Shown in pieces: positions 32,673-42,069 of a DNA stretch of 64,000 bases (positions are counted from its first letter, which is position 1; the number at the start of each line of letters is the position of its first letter). Where the stretch lies: assembly GCF_009363855.1 (NCBI RefSeq), contig NZ_CP045423.1:2262001-2326000 (forward strand), in the 5' to 3' direction. This stretch comes from Microvirga thermotolerans. Its GTDB lineage: Bacteria > Pseudomonadota > Alphaproteobacteria > Rhizobiales > Beijerinckiaceae. Under the pieces are notes generated by a model. The model worked only from the letters and a program-made list of their open reading frames with translations, was not told the origin of the DNA and made no database searches. Both the position numbers and the translations under genes were made by a program.

Positions 32673-32721
32673 AGATCTTCTCCTTAATCCCTCTCTCCGC
32701 CGCGGGAGGGAGTTCTTCCCT

Positions 32722-33669
32722 TCACCTGTTCGGCAGGTGGCTCGCCAGGGCTTCGAGGACGGCCATGCGGACGGCAACACCCATCTCGACCTGCTCCCGG
32801 ATCAGGGACTGCGCCCCGTCCGCCACTTCCGAGGCGATCTCGACGCCCCGGTTCATCGGGCCCGGATGCATCACCAGGGCGCCCGGCTTGGCGTAGGAGA
32901 GCTTCTCCTGGTCGAGGCCGTAGAAGCGGAAGTATTCCTTCACGGAGGGCACGAACGAGCCGTTCATCCGCTCCAGCTGAAGGCGCAGCATCATCACGAT
33001 GTCGGCCCCGTCGAGACCCTTGCGCATGTCCGTGAAGGTCTCGAAGCCGAGCCGGCCGATATCCGGGGGCAGAAGGGTCGAGGGCGCGACGAGACGGACC
33101 CGCGCGCCCAGGGCGGCGAGCAGGATCATGTTGGAGCGCGCGACCCGCGAATGCAGGATGTCGCCGCAGATCGCGACGGTCAGCCCCTGGATCCGGCCCT
33201 TGTTGCGGCGGATGGTGAGCGCGTCCAGCAGGGCCTGCGTCGGGTGCTCGTGGGCTCCGTCCCCCGCATTCACCACCGAGCAGTCGACCTTCTGTGCGAG
33301 GAGATGGACCGCGCCCGCCGCGTGATGGCGCACGACGATGAGGTCGGGACGCATGGCGTTCAGGGTCGCCGCCATGTCGATCAGCGTCTCGCCCTTCTTC
33401 ACGGAGGAGGAGGCCACCGACATGTTCATCACGTCCGCGCCGAGCCGCTTTCCCGCGATCTCGAAGGAGGATTGGGTGCGCGTGGACGGCTCGAAGAAGA
33501 GGTTGATCTGCGTCCGCCCCCTGAGGGTCGACTTCTTCTTCTCGACCTGGCGGCTCACCTCCACCTGCGCCTCGGCGAGGTCGAGCAGGGCCTCGATGTC
33601 CAACGGGGAAAGCCCCTCGATTCCGAGAAGGTGGCGGTGGGGGAAAACGGAGGGGTGCGCGGCATTCAT
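32722..33669 (-). CDS. pyrB: Aspartate carbamoyltransferase catalytic subunit
   Basis: A 315-residue enzyme that makes carbamoyl-aspartate in pyrimidine synthesis. Carbamoyl-phosphate site [13 protein letters not shown] is near residue 58, with [13 protein letters not shown] near 140 and the C-terminal [12 protein letters not shown] near 270. No regulatory pyrI is adjacent; the PyrC-like protein probably completes the holoenzyme. The ATG at 33669 is preferred. It has no clear ribosome site but lies only 12 bases after a good -10 box, so the message may be leaderless. An ATG at 33714 would lie upstream of that promoter. Confidence 0.96.
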   Translation of the reverse strand: MNAAHPSVFPHRHLLGIEGLSPLDIEALLDLAEAQVEVSRQVEKKKSTLRGRTQINLFFEPSTRTQSSFEIAGKRLGADVMNMSVASSSVKKGETLIDMAATLNAMRPDLIVVRHHAAGAVHLLAQKVDCSVVNAGDGAHEHPTQALLDALTIRRNKGRIQGLTVAICGDILHSRVARSNMILLAALGARVRLVAPSTLLPPDIGRLGFETFTDMRKGLDGADIVMMLRLQLERMNGSFVPSVKEYFRFYGLDQEKLSYAKPGALVMHPGPMNRGVEIASEVADGAQSLIREQVEMGVAVRMAVLEALASHLPNR

Positions 33670-33681
33670 CTTAAAAAGATG

Positions 33682-33710
33682 GCTATAGGCGGAGTCGGTG
33701 GGGGCGGCAA
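33682..33710 (-). promoter_or_regulatory. pyrB promoter, possibly producing a leaderless mRNA
   Basis: Read on the minus strand: -35 TTGCCG (33705-33710), 17-base spacer, -10 TATAGC (33682-33687). The pyrB ATG begins 12 bases further on, leaving a leader of about five bases at most. Confidence 0.55.
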
Positions 33711-33850
33711 GCATGCTCCTTCGGACCCGCTCCTGCCCTCCGGACGGGCGAGGATCGGCGCCGGCGCTTCGCGGAGGTTGCCCTCGCCCCCTGTGCGGCC
33801 GATGATCCCCTCGGGCGGGCGCGGGAAGCCCGCACGCGGAGCTCGGTACA

Positions 33851-35506
33851 ATGCAGAGCGGCAATCGCTTCGGGACCCACGAGGTCTTCAACCAGTCGCC
33901 GCCCTTCGGCGACCTGAACCTGATCGCGGCGGACCGCACGCTCCTCTCCGCGCTTTCCGCCAACGGAGTAGATGCGCAGACGGAGGGGCTGGAAGCCTTC
34001 GGAGAGGCCTGGGGCTCGGCGGAGCGTCTCGACCTCGGCCGGCTCGCCAACGAGAATCCCCCGAAGCTGCGCACTTTCGACTCCCGGGGCTTCCGGATCG
34101 ACGGGGTCGAGTTCCACCCGGCCTATCACGCGCTCATGCGGGCCAGCATCGCGGACGGCCTGCATGCCTCGACCTGGGAAGGGAGCTCCCCTGACCGCCC
34201 CACCGGCCGGGGCCACGTGGCGCGGGCGGCGCGCATCTACACCGTCGCGGGCGTGGAAAGCGGGCATGTCTGTCCCGTCACCATGACCCACGCCTCGGTC
34301 GCCGCCCTCGCGGCCTCGCCCGCGCTGCTGAAGGAATGGCTCCCGCGGATCCTCTCCCGCGCCTACGATTCCCGGTTCGTCCCCTTCTGGGAGAAGACCG
34401 GCGTGACCCTCGGCATGGGCATGACGGAGAAGCAGGGCGGCACGGACGTCCGTGCCAACACCACCCGGGCCGAACCGGCAGCCGGGGACGAGTACAGGCT
34501 GACCGGCCACAAGTGGTTCATGTCCGCCCCCATGTGCGACGCCTTCCTGGTGCTGGCGCAGGCTCCGGGCGGGCTGACCTGCTTCCTCGTCCCGCGCTTC
34601 CGGCCGGACGGCTCCCTCAACGCCCTTCGCCTGCAGCGGCTCAAGGACAAGCTCGGCAACCGCTCCAACGCCTCCTCCGAGGTGGAGTTCGAGCGTGCCT
34701 TCGCCTGGCGGGTCGGCGAGGAAGGGCGCGGGGTGCGGACGATCATCGACATGGTCCAGCTCACCCGCCTCGACTGCGCCGTGGCCTCGGCCGGGCTGGT
34801 GCGGATGGGCCTCGCCCTCGCCCTCCACCATGCACGGCACCGCAGCGTCTTCCAGAAGAAGCTCGTCGACCAGCCGGCCATGCGCATGGTCCTGGCGGAC
34901 CTCGCCCTGGAGAACGAGGCCATGACCGCCCTCGCCCTGCGCCTGGCGCGCAGCTTCGACGGTGCGCCGGACGATGCCGGCGAGGCGGGATATGCGCGGC
35001 TCGTCATCCCCGCGGCCAAGTTCGGCATCTGCAAGGCGGCGCCCCGGCTCCTCTACGAGGCCATGGAATGCCTGGGCGGCAACGGCTACGTCGAGGAGAG
35101 CCCCCTGCCCCGCCTCTACCGGGAGGCTCCCGTCAACGCGATCTGGGAAGGCTCCGGCAACGTGATCGCCCTCGACATCCTCCGCGCGGAGACCCGGGAG
35201 CCCGAAGCGGCCACCGCCGCCCTGGAAGGCCTGATGGCCGGGATCGCGGACCTGCCCGGGGCGCGGGACGCGGCCCGGGACATCCTCCTCGCCCTGCATT
35301 CCGCCGAGGCCGAGGCCAGGGCGCGGCTGATCGCCGACCGGCTCTACACCCTCGCCGCGACGGCCGCCCTCGCGGAGGCCGCCCCTCCGGAAATCGTGGA
35401 GGTCTATGCCCTGACCCGGCTCGCCCGGCCCTCCCGGACGATCGGGGCGAACGAGGTGGACCCGGCCGTAAAAGCCTTGCTGGACAGGGCTTTCGTCACC
35501 ATATGA
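33851..35506 (+). CDS. AidB-like acyl-CoA dehydrogenase family flavoprotein
   Basis: A 551-residue protein of the acyl-CoA dehydrogenase superfamily, AidB/isovaleryl-like branch. The N-terminal [20 protein letters not shown] is the AidB-type domain that is absent from ordinary beta-oxidation enzymes. The FAD-binding region [15 protein letters not shown] near 195 and [13 protein letters not shown] near 218 match AidB. The C-terminal half has the [29 protein letters not shown] stretch of the family. E. coli AidB binds DNA and is induced by alkylation damage; its enzymatic role is unsettled. It is divergent from pyrB and stands between pyrB and topA, where I would not expect it from related gene orders. 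Confidence 0.88.
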   Translation: MQSGNRFGTHEVFNQSPPFGDLNLIAADRTLLSALSANGVDAQTEGLEAFGEAWGSAERLDLGRLANENPPKLRTFDSRGFRIDGVEFHPAYHALMRASIADGLHASTWEGSSPDRPTGRGHVARAARIYTVAGVESGHVCPVTMTHASVAALAASPALLKEWLPRILSRAYDSRFVPFWEKTGVTLGMGMTEKQGGTDVRANTTRAEPAAGDEYRLTGHKWFMSAPMCDAFLVLAQAPGGLTCFLVPRFRPDGSLNALRLQRLKDKLGNRSNASSEVEFERAFAWRVGEEGRGVRTIIDMVQLTRLDCAVASAGLVRMGLALALHHARHRSVFQKKLVDQPAMRMVLADLALENEAMTALALRLARSFDGAPDDAGEAGYARLVIPAAKFGICKAAPRLLYEAMECLGGNGYVEESPLPRLYREAPVNAIWEGSGNVIALDILRAETREPEAATAALEGLMAGIADLPGARDAARDILLALHSAEAEARARLIADRLYTLAATAALAEAAPPEIVEVYALTRLARPSRTIGANEVDPAVKALLDRAFVTI

Positions 35507-35645
35507 GGGGAGCGGAAACCGGTCGGATTTGACTTGTCCGCGATCATCCACCACTTATCCCGCCCCGCGACGGTCGAGCGCCGGCCGTCGTTTTCGCCGT
35601 CGTTTCGAGCTTCGTTGAGCTCGCGGCTACGTTAGGAAGTCGCCC

Positions 35646-38366
35646 ATGAAAGTCGTCGTCGTCGAGTCGCCTGCCAAGGCCAAGACGATCAACAAGTATC
35701 TCGGCAAGGACTACGAGGTTCTGGCCTCCTTCGGGCATATCCGCGATCTGCCCGCCAAGGACGGCTCGGTCGACCCGGAGGACGACTTCAGGATGGTCTG
35801 GACCCTGGAGGACCGGGGCTCCAAGCGCCTGTCCGAGATCGCGAAGGCGATCAAGGGTGCGGAAAAGCTCATCCTCGCCACCGACCCGGACCGGGAGGGC
35901 GAGGCGATTTCCTGGCACGTGGTCGAGGCCCTACGCGAGAAGCGCGCCCTCAAGGACCTTCCCGTCGAGCGGGTGACGTTCAACGCCATCACCAAGGACG
36001 CGGTGCAGACGGCTTTGCGCCAGCCGCGGGAGATCGACCAGGCTCTCGTCGATGCCTACATGGCGCGCCGCGCCCTCGACTATCTGGTCGGCTTCACCCT
36101 TTCGCCCGTGCTCTGGCGCAAGCTGCCGGGCGCCCGCTCGGCAGGGCGCGTGCAGTCGGTGGCCCTGCGCCTCGTCTGCGACCGCGAGCTGGAGATCGAG
36201 ACCTTCAAGTCGCAGGAATACTGGTCCCTGATCGCGACCCTCGCGACGAAGGACGGCGGCATCTTCGACGCCAGGCTCGTCGGCGCCGACGGCAAGCGGA
36301 TCCAGCGCCTCGACATCGGCACCGGCGCGGAGGCCGAGGCCTTCAAGCGCGACCTGGAGCTCGCCACCTTCACGGTCGCGAACGTGGAGGCCAAGCCCGC
36401 CAAGCGCCACCCCTACCCGCCGTTCACCACCTCGACCCTCCAGCAGGAGGCTTCCCGCAAGCTCGGCTTCGCCCCCGCCCAGACCATGCGCATCGCCCAG
36501 CGGCTCTACGAGGGCGTGGACATCGGCGGCGAGACGGTCGGACTCATCACCTACATGCGAACCGACGGCGTCGACATGGCGCCGGAGGCCGTGCAGGCCG
36601 CCCGCCGGGTGATCGGGAAGGAATACGGCGAGCGCTACGTCCCCGGCGTTCCGCGCCGCTACACGACCAAGGCGAAGAACGCCCAGGAAGCCCACGAGGC
36701 GATCCGCCCGACCGACATGGGGCGGCTGCCGAAGCAGGTGGCGAAGTACCTCGAGCCCGAGCAGGCGAAGCTCTACGACCTGATCTGGACCCGCACGATC
36801 GCGAGCCAGATGGAATCGGCGGAGCTCGAGCGCACGACGGCCGACATCGCGGCCCAGGTCGGGCCCCGCAGGCTCGACCTGCGCGCCACCGGCCAGGTGG
36901 TGAAGTTCGACGGCTTCCTGACCCTCTACAACGAGAGCAGGGACGACGAGGGCGACGAGGACGAGGGCCGCCTGCCCCCCATGAAGGCCGGCGATCCCCT
37001 GGAACGGCGCCGCATCGTCGCGAACCAGCACTTCACAGAGCCGCCGCCGCGCTACTCGGAGGCGAGCCTCGTCAAGCGCATGGAGGAGCTCGGCATCGGC
37101 CGGCCCTCGACCTATGCGGCCGTGCTCCAGACCCTGCGCGACCGGGAATACGTGCGCATCGAGAAGAAGCGCCTCGTCCCGGAGGACAAGGGCCGCATCG
37201 TCACGGCCTTCCTGGAGAGCTTCTTCCGCCGCTACGTGGAGTACGACTTCACCGCCGATCTGGAGGAGCAGCTCGACCGCATCTCCAACAGCGAGATCGA
37301 CTGGAAGCAGGTGCTGCGCGACTTCTGGCGCGATTTCTCCGCCGCCATCGCCGAGACGAAGGAGCTGCGCACGACCGAGGTGCTCGACGCTCTCAACGAG
37401 CTGCTCGGCCCGCACATTTTCCCGGACCGGGGCGACGGGACCAATCCGCGCGCCTGCCCGAGCTGCGGCACGGGGCAACTCTCCCTGAAGCTCGGAAAGT
37501 TCGGCGCCTTCATCGGCTGTTCCAACTATCCCGAGTGCAAGTACACCCGCCAGCTCGCGGCCTCCGGCGTGGAAGGCGACGGGGAAGGCGCTTCGGAGAA
37601 CGGCGGCACGCCGGGCGTGAAGGTGCTCGGCGAGGATCCGGAAACGGGGCTTCAGGTCACCCTCCGCGACGGACGCTTCGGCCCGTTCGTGCAGCTCGGC
37701 GAGGGCGAGAAGCCGAAGCGCTCGTCGCTGCCGAGAGGCCTGTCCCCGGCCCTGGTCGACCTCGACAAGGCGCTCAAGCTCCTCGCGCTGCCGCGGACGG
37801 TGGCCGTGCACCCGGAGACGGGCGAGCCGATCCTCGCCAATATCGGCCGCTACGGCCCCTACGTGCAGCACGGCAAGACCTATGCCAACCTGGGCAAGGA
37901 CGACGACGTGCTCGAGATCGGCCCCAACCGGGCGATCGACCTCATCGTCGCCAAGGAGAGCGGGGCCGGCGGCTTCCGCCGCGGCGCGGCCGATCCCGGC
38001 CGGCCCCTGGGCGAGGACCCCGAAACGGGCAAGCCCATCGTGGTGAAGGCGGGACGCTTCGGCCCCTACGTGACCGACGGCGAGACCAACGCCACCCTGC
38101 CGAAGACCGTCGCGGCCGAGGCGGTGACGCTCGAGGAGGCCGTCGCTCTCCTCAACGCCCGCCGGGCCGCGGGCGGCACCAAGAAGGCGGCGCGGGGCCG
38201 CAAGACGGCGGCGAAGAAGGCTCCCGCCAAGAAGGCCGCCTCCAAGAAGGCCGCCGGAGAGAAGAGCGCCACGAAGAAGGCGGCCACGAAGACCGCCTCC
38301 AAGGCGGCGGTTGCCAGGAAGCCCGCTTCCCGCAAAGCTTCCGCGAAGGCCGCCAAGGCCTCCTGA
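35646..38366 (+). CDS. topA: DNA topoisomerase I with Lys/Ala-rich tail
   Basis: A 906-residue type IA topoisomerase that relaxes negative supercoils. It has an N-terminal Toprim domain (VVESPAKAKTINKYLG at the start, DPDREGEAISWH near 80), catalytic Tyr at about 303 in GLITYMRTDG, and one four-Cys zinc finger (CPSCGTG ... CSNYPEC, about 603-630). Three C-terminal Toprim repeats follow, each with a GRFGPFV/GRYGPYV motif. The last 60 residues are a histone H1-like basic tail of KKA/AKK repeats, which can bind DNA or RNA polymerase. It is followed after 8 bases by mgtC. 35507-35645 holds no gene and only weak promoter-like matches. Confidence 0.97.
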   Translation: MKVVVVESPAKAKTINKYLGKDYEVLASFGHIRDLPAKDGSVDPEDDFRMVWTLEDRGSKRLSEIAKAIKGAEKLILATDPDREGEAISWHVVEALREKRALKDLPVERVTFNAITKDAVQTALRQPREIDQALVDAYMARRALDYLVGFTLSPVLWRKLPGARSAGRVQSVALRLVCDRELEIETFKSQEYWSLIATLATKDGGIFDARLVGADGKRIQRLDIGTGAEAEAFKRDLELATFTVANVEAKPAKRHPYPPFTTSTLQQEASRKLGFAPAQTMRIAQRLYEGVDIGGETVGLITYMRTDGVDMAPEAVQAARRVIGKEYGERYVPGVPRRYTTKAKNAQEAHEAIRPTDMGRLPKQVAKYLEPEQAKLYDLIWTRTIASQMESAELERTTADIAAQVGPRRLDLRATGQVVKFDGFLTLYNESRDDEGDEDEGRLPPMKAGDPLERRRIVANQHFTEPPPRYSEASLVKRMEELGIGRPSTYAAVLQTLRDREYVRIEKKRLVPEDKGRIVTAFLESFFRRYVEYDFTADLEEQLDRISNSEIDWKQVLRDFWRDFSAAIAETKELRTTEVLDALNELLGPHIFPDRGDGTNPRACPSCGTGQLSLKLGKFGAFIGCSNYPECKYTRQLAASGVEGDGEGASENGGTPGVKVLGEDPETGLQVTLRDGRFGPFVQLGEGEKPKRSSLPRGLSPALVDLDKALKLLALPRTVAVHPETGEPILANIGRYGPYVQHGKTYANLGKDDDVLEIGPNRAIDLIVAKESGAGGFRRGAADPGRPLGEDPETGKPIVVKAGRFGPYVTDGETNATLPKTVAAEAVTLEEAVALLNARRAAGGTKKAARGRKTAAKKAPAKKAASKKAAGEKSATKKAATKTASKAAVARKPASRKASAKAAKAS

Positions 38367-38374
38367 GGAGCGCG

Positions 38375-38866
38375 ATGGAGCAGGCACTGGATCATTTGCC
38401 GCCGGAAGCGGCCGAGATGGCGCTGCGCCTCGTGGTGGCCACCGCAGCGGGGATGGTCATCGGCCTGAACCGGGACCTGAGGGACAAGCCCATCGGCATG
38501 CGGACCCTCGGCCTCGTCGCCCTCAGCTCCGCCCTGCTGGTCCTCTCCGGCTCGGTCTACAAGGGTCTGATCTACGACCAGGACGCGGTGAGCCGCGTGA
38601 TCCAGGGCATCCTGACCGGGCTCGGCTTCCTCGGCGCGGGCGTGATCCTGAGGGACCGGAACCGCATGGAGGTCCAGGGGCTCACGACGGCGGCGACCGT
38701 CTGGGTGGCCGCTGCCCTGGGCGTGACGGCCGGGCTAGGCGCCTGGCTGATCACGGGACTCGGATGCGCGATCGCGCTCGTCCTGCTCGTAGTGGGAAAG
38801 CCCGTTGAGGGCGTGCTGAACCGGGTTCTCGGAAGCCGGAATCCCGGCAAGGGAACCGGCGGTTAG
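38375..38866 (+). CDS. MgtC/SapB family membrane protein
   Basis: A 163-residue inner-membrane protein with four or five helices, restricted to the N-terminal MgtC membrane domain. It lacks the C-terminal ACT-like domain of Salmonella MgtC. Motifs are GLNRDLRDKPIGMRTLGLVAL near 33 and GLGFLGAGVILRDRN near 87, with AATVWVAAALG near 110. MgtC proteins affect the F1Fo ATPase and growth at low Mg2+. GAGGAG just before the ATG is a good ribosome site, 8 bases after topA, so the two are likely co-transcribed. No Mg2+ leader is visible. Confidence 0.9.
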   Translation: MEQALDHLPPEAAEMALRLVVATAAGMVIGLNRDLRDKPIGMRTLGLVALSSALLVLSGSVYKGLIYDQDAVSRVIQGILTGLGFLGAGVILRDRNRMEVQGLTTAATVWVAAALGVTAGLGAWLITGLGCAIALVLLVVGKPVEGVLNRVLGSRNPGKGTGG

Positions 38867-39057
38867 CCGACCATGAGATAGAGGGCGGCGAACGCCACGA
38901 CGGCGAGACCGGCGAGGAACACGCCCAGGGGCAGACCGTTGCGCGACGCCGGTGCGAGGGTCTCGGGTTCCTCGAAGGCGAACGCCTCCCCGGCCGTGCG
39001 GGCCGCACGGCTCAGATGGAGCTGTTGTGCCGTTCCCAGGGTCGTCCGCATCGTCAC
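38863..39057 (-). CDS. Small single-pass membrane protein, 64 residues, unknown
   Basis: A short protein with a polar Arg/Glu-containing N-terminal half and one C-terminal transmembrane helix (LGVFLAGLAVVAFAALYLMV). A GTG start has GGAG seven bases upstream, which supports translation; an ATG two codons later is possible. It is convergent with mgtC and overlaps its last 4 bases. No homologous family is recognised. Tail-anchored small proteins of this type often modulate membrane complexes, but no partner is evident. Confidence 0.55.
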   Translation of the reverse strand: MTMRTTLGTAQQLHLSRAARTAGEAFAFEEPETLAPASRNGLPLGVFLAGLAVVAFAALYLMVG

Positions 39058-39198
39058 CGCGAGTCTCCGTTAAGCGTTCGCTAAGCCTAACCGTCCAACG
39101 TGAACAAGAGCTAAACTGTTCCGCCTGTCCGAGGAAGATGTCCATTGGGAGGGAAGGACGACACGAAAGGGCTTCCCCGTCAGGTGATTTTGTGGCTT

Positions 39199-39308
39199 GA
39201 GCATCGGCCCCAAAAGTGGAATCCACTTTTGGGTTTGATCCGATGCTCTCTCCTTGGGAAAGGCGCATCGTCCGGGCGGAAAACCGGACCCACTTTTCCG
39301 CACGATGC
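39199..39308. repeat. Double palindrome, dispersed-repeat family copy 2
   Basis: The first unit has outer arms GAGCATCGG (39199-39207) and CCGATGCTC (39240-39248) around an inner perfect stem CCAAAAGTGGA/TCCACTTTTGG (39210-39232). The second unit has GCATCGT (39265-39271) and ACGATGC (39302-39308) around CGGAAAA/TTTTCCG. The element occupies most of the 308-bp gap between the small membrane gene and parE. The two-unit layout matches the copy at 62526-62624. Confidence 0.8.
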
Positions 39309-39329
39309 CCCTGTGCTTCATGATCGCAC

Positions 39330-39358
39330 TTCACGTTTACGTTTTGTTCTCGTATGAA
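39330..39358 (+). promoter_or_regulatory. Candidate parE promoter
   Basis: TTCACG (39330-39335), 17 bases, TATGAA (39353-39358), with the first parE ATG only 7 bases later. If used, the mRNA would start at or next to the ATG. Confidence 0.4.
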
Positions 39359-39365
39359 TTGAAGA

Positions 39366-41483
39366 ATGAAAACCAATGCCAAGAAACGCGAATCAGCACG
39401 GACGAAAGTCCCCATGACCGATAACGACGATCTCTTCGGCGGCGCTCCGGCGCCCGCCAAGCGGGCCGGCGCGGCCTCGGGCCGGAGCGCACCCTCGGCT
39501 GCACGGACGTCCCGGCCGGCGCCGCAGGGCACCCCGGGCGAGAGCGGCTACGACGCCTCCGCCATCGAGGTGCTGGAGGGGCTCGAGCCGGTCCGGCGCC
39601 GCCCCGGCATGTATATCGGCGGCACCGACGAGAAGGCCCTGCACCACCTCTTCGCCGAGGTGATCGACAACTCCATGGACGAGGCAGTCGCCGGCCATGC
39701 GAGCTTCATCGAGGTGGAGCTGGAGGAAGGGAACTGGCTCTCCGTGACCGACAACGGGCGCGGCATCCCGGTCGACCCGCATCCGAAGTTCCCGAAGAAG
39801 TCGGCCCTCGAAGTGATCATGACCACCCTCCACGCAGGCGGCAAGTTCGACTCGAAGGTCTACGAGACCTCGGGCGGCCTGCACGGCGTCGGCGTGTCGG
39901 TGGTGAACGCCCTGTCCGAAACCCTGGAGGTGGAGGTCGCCCGCGGCCAGACCCTCTACCGGCAGGTCTTCTCGCGGGGCGTCCCGAAGACCGGGCTGGA
40001 GACCGTCGGCCGGGTCCTGAACCGCCGCGGCACGAGGGTGCGCTTCAAGCCGGACGCGCAGATCTTCGGCAAGGACGCCCATTTCCAGCCGCGCCGCCTG
40101 TTCAAGATGGCGCGCTCGAAGGCCTACCTCTTCGGGGGCGTCGAGATCCGCTGGAAATGCGCGCCCTCGCTCCTGGAGGGCATCGACAACGTGCCTGCGG
40201 AGGCGACCTTCAGGTTCCCGAACGGCCTGAGGGACTACCTGCTCCACGACATCGAGGGCAAGGAGCTGGTCACGGACCAGATCTTCGCCGGCAAGGTCAC
40301 GAAACCCGGCAGCCACGGCTCCCTGGAATGGGCGGTCGCCTGGATGACGCAGGAGGACGGGTTCTCTACCTCCTACTGCAACACGGTCCCGACACCCGAG
40401 GGCGGCACCCACGAGAACGGCCTGCGCATCGCGCTGCTGCGCGCCCTGCGCGACCACGCGGAGCGCGTGGGCCAGGCGAAGCGCATGGCGGCGGTGACCA
40501 CCGACGACGTGATGGCGACCTGCGCCTCCATGCTGTCGGTCTTCATCCGGGAGCCGGAGTTCCAGGGCCAGACCAAGGACAAGCTGGCGACCGTGGAGGC
40601 GGGCCGCATCGTCGAGGCCGCGATCCGCGATTCCTTCGATCACTGGCTCGCGGCCTCCCCGCAGCAGGCCAACAAGCTGCTCGACTGGGTGATCGACCGG
40701 GCCGAGGAGCGCCTGCGGCGGCGCCAGGAGAAGGAGGTCGCCCGCAAGACCGCGACCCGCAAGCTGCGCCTGCCCGGCAAGCTCGCGGATTGCACGAATG
40801 CGGGCGCCAAGGGCTCCGAGCTGTTCATCGTCGAGGGCGACTCGGCTGGCGGCTCCGCCAAGCAGGCGCGGGACCGGGCGACGCAGGCGGTGCTGCCGCT
40901 CCGCGGCAAGATCCTCAACGTGGCCTCGGCCGGACGGGACAAGCTGCACCAGAACCAGCAGCTCGCGGACCTCGTCCAGGCGCTCGGCTGCGGCACGGGC
41001 TCCCATTACCGCGACGGGGACCTCCGCTACGAGAAGGTCATCATCATGACCGACGCGGACGTGGACGGCGCCCACATCGCCTCGCTGCTCATCACCTTCT
41101 TCTACCGGCAGATGCCCCGCCTCATCGACGGGGGGCATCTCTATCTCGCCGTCCCGCCCCTCTACCGGCTGACCCAGGGCACCAAGACCGCCTATGCCCG
41201 CGACGACGCGGACCGGGACCGGCTGCTCAGGACCGTGTTCAAGGGCAACGGCAAGGTGGAGATCGGCCGCTTCAAGGGCCTTGGCGAAATGCTGCCGAGC
41301 CAGCTGAAGGAGACCACCATGGACCCGAAGAAGCGCCTGCTCCTGAAGGTCGTGGTCGAGGCCGAGGAGCGCCCGGAGACCGGGGAGACGGTCGAGCGCC
41401 TCATGGGCAACAAGCCGGAGGCCCGCTTCACCTTCATCCAGGAGCGCGCCGCCTTCGCCGACGAGGCGGCCCTCGACATCTGA
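39366..41483 (+). CDS. parE: DNA topoisomerase IV subunit B
   Basis: A 705-residue ATPase subunit of the decatenating topoisomerase IV. It has a GHKL ATPase domain with EVIDNSMDEAVAG near 90, VTDNGRGIP near 125 and GGLHGVGVSVVNAL near 165. The transducer follows, then a Toprim domain with LFIVEGDSAGGSAKQARDR near 490 and the MTDADVDGAHIASLL metal site near 560. It lacks the insert found in GyrB of many proteobacteria, which supports ParE. The first 50 residues are a variable Ala/Pro-rich leader; an alternative ATG is at 39414. It stands alone and ends at the palindrome 41500-41519. Confidence 0.95.
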   Translation: MKTNAKKRESARTKVPMTDNDDLFGGAPAPAKRAGAASGRSAPSAARTSRPAPQGTPGESGYDASAIEVLEGLEPVRRRPGMYIGGTDEKALHHLFAEVIDNSMDEAVAGHASFIEVELEEGNWLSVTDNGRGIPVDPHPKFPKKSALEVIMTTLHAGGKFDSKVYETSGGLHGVGVSVVNALSETLEVEVARGQTLYRQVFSRGVPKTGLETVGRVLNRRGTRVRFKPDAQIFGKDAHFQPRRLFKMARSKAYLFGGVEIRWKCAPSLLEGIDNVPAEATFRFPNGLRDYLLHDIEGKELVTDQIFAGKVTKPGSHGSLEWAVAWMTQEDGFSTSYCNTVPTPEGGTHENGLRIALLRALRDHAERVGQAKRMAAVTTDDVMATCASMLSVFIREPEFQGQTKDKLATVEAGRIVEAAIRDSFDHWLAASPQQANKLLDWVIDRAEERLRRRQEKEVARKTATRKLRLPGKLADCTNAGAKGSELFIVEGDSAGGSAKQARDRATQAVLPLRGKILNVASAGRDKLHQNQQLADLVQALGCGTGSHYRDGDLRYEKVIIMTDADVDGAHIASLLITFFYRQMPRLIDGGHLYLAVPPLYRLTQGTKTAYARDDADRDRLLRTVFKGNGKVEIGRFKGLGEMLPSQLKETTMDPKKRLLLKVVVEAEERPETGETVERLMGNKPEARFTFIQERAAFADEAALDI

Positions 41484-41499
41484 TCCGAAGAGAACGGGA

Positions 41500-41519
41500 A
41501 GCCGCCCGGCCGGGCGGCT
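41500..41519. terminator. Palindromic hairpin between parE and the convergent small gene
   Basis: A perfect GC palindrome, arms AGCCGCCC and GGGCGGCT, 17 bases after the parE stop and 18 before the next convergent stop. It has no T-run; a two-way termination role is inferred from position. Confidence 0.5.
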
Positions 41520-41537
41520 GTCCTCACCGGCCTGCAC

Positions 41538-41873
41538 TCACCGGCCCGGCCGCCGGTAGGAGGACTTCCGGGGCGCGTCGGTCCCCGTCGCCGTCTGGAT
41601 GCAGGTGAGCACCTCGACATAGCTCGGATAGCCGCCGACGCTCGTCTCCTCCACGCAGCGCCTGCGCAGCGGCTCCGCGACCGCATCCCACTGCTTCGCG
41701 AGGTCCGCGCGCGCTTCCGTCTCCTCCTTCATGCAGGTCTGCTGGGGAGCGGTGTCGCTGGGATCGAGGGCGACGGCGGCCTTGCAGGTCGACTGGATGT
41801 CGAGGACCGGGACCTCCGCCGCCACGACGGGGGTGGCGAGGAGGAAGAGCGGGATGGCGGCCAGACGCAGCAT
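41538..41873 (-). CDS. Exported small protein with four cysteines, unknown
   Basis: A 111-residue protein with a clear Sec signal peptide (MLRLAAIPLFLLATPVVAAE, cleavage after an AxA-like site near residue 19). The mature part of about 92 residues is mostly helical, with four Cys residues (about 30, 47, 73, 91) that could form two disulfides in the periplasm. C-terminus Arg-rich (SSYRRPGR). It resembles small periplasmic proteins of Hyphomicrobiales without known role. Convergent with parE. Confidence 0.75.
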   Translation of the reverse strand: MLRLAAIPLFLLATPVVAAEVPVLDIQSTCKAAVALDPSDTAPQQTCMKEETEARADLAKQWDAVAEPLRRRCVEETSVGGYPSYVEVLTCIQTATGTDAPRKSSYRRPGR

Positions 41874-42038
41874 GGTTTCCTCCTCGGGTCATGCGGGACA
41901 ACCGGGCCCGCGCAGCCGCGCATGGGGCGGCCTCGCCTCTCTCCTATCACAACCGGCATCCCGGGGAACGCGATCGGATGCCTCCGCTACGGGCGATCTA
42001 CCTCCAAAGGGTCGGCTGAAAATTTTTTGGAAACTTGC

Positions 42039-42064
42039 GGAACCCTACACCCTGCTTCAACGTT
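42039..42064 (+). promoter_or_regulatory. EcfG (general stress sigma factor) type promoter
   Basis: GGAAC (42039-42043), 17-base spacer, CGTT (42061-42064). The alphaproteobacterial EcfG/SigT consensus is GGAAC-N16/17-CGTT. CGTT lies within a 14-base palindrome CTTCAAC/GTTGAAG (42055-42068). Confidence 0.55.
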
Positions 42065-42069
42065 GAAGG

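Noticed and set aside
33670-33714. Longer pyrB start at 33714
   Set aside because: Its ribosome site would be one base from the ATG, and it would lie upstream of the likely -10 box; the PyrB fold begins at the later ATG.
38179-38366. Tandem DNA repeats at the end of topA
   Set aside because: They reflect Lys/Ala codon repetition in the protein tail, not a separate repeat element.
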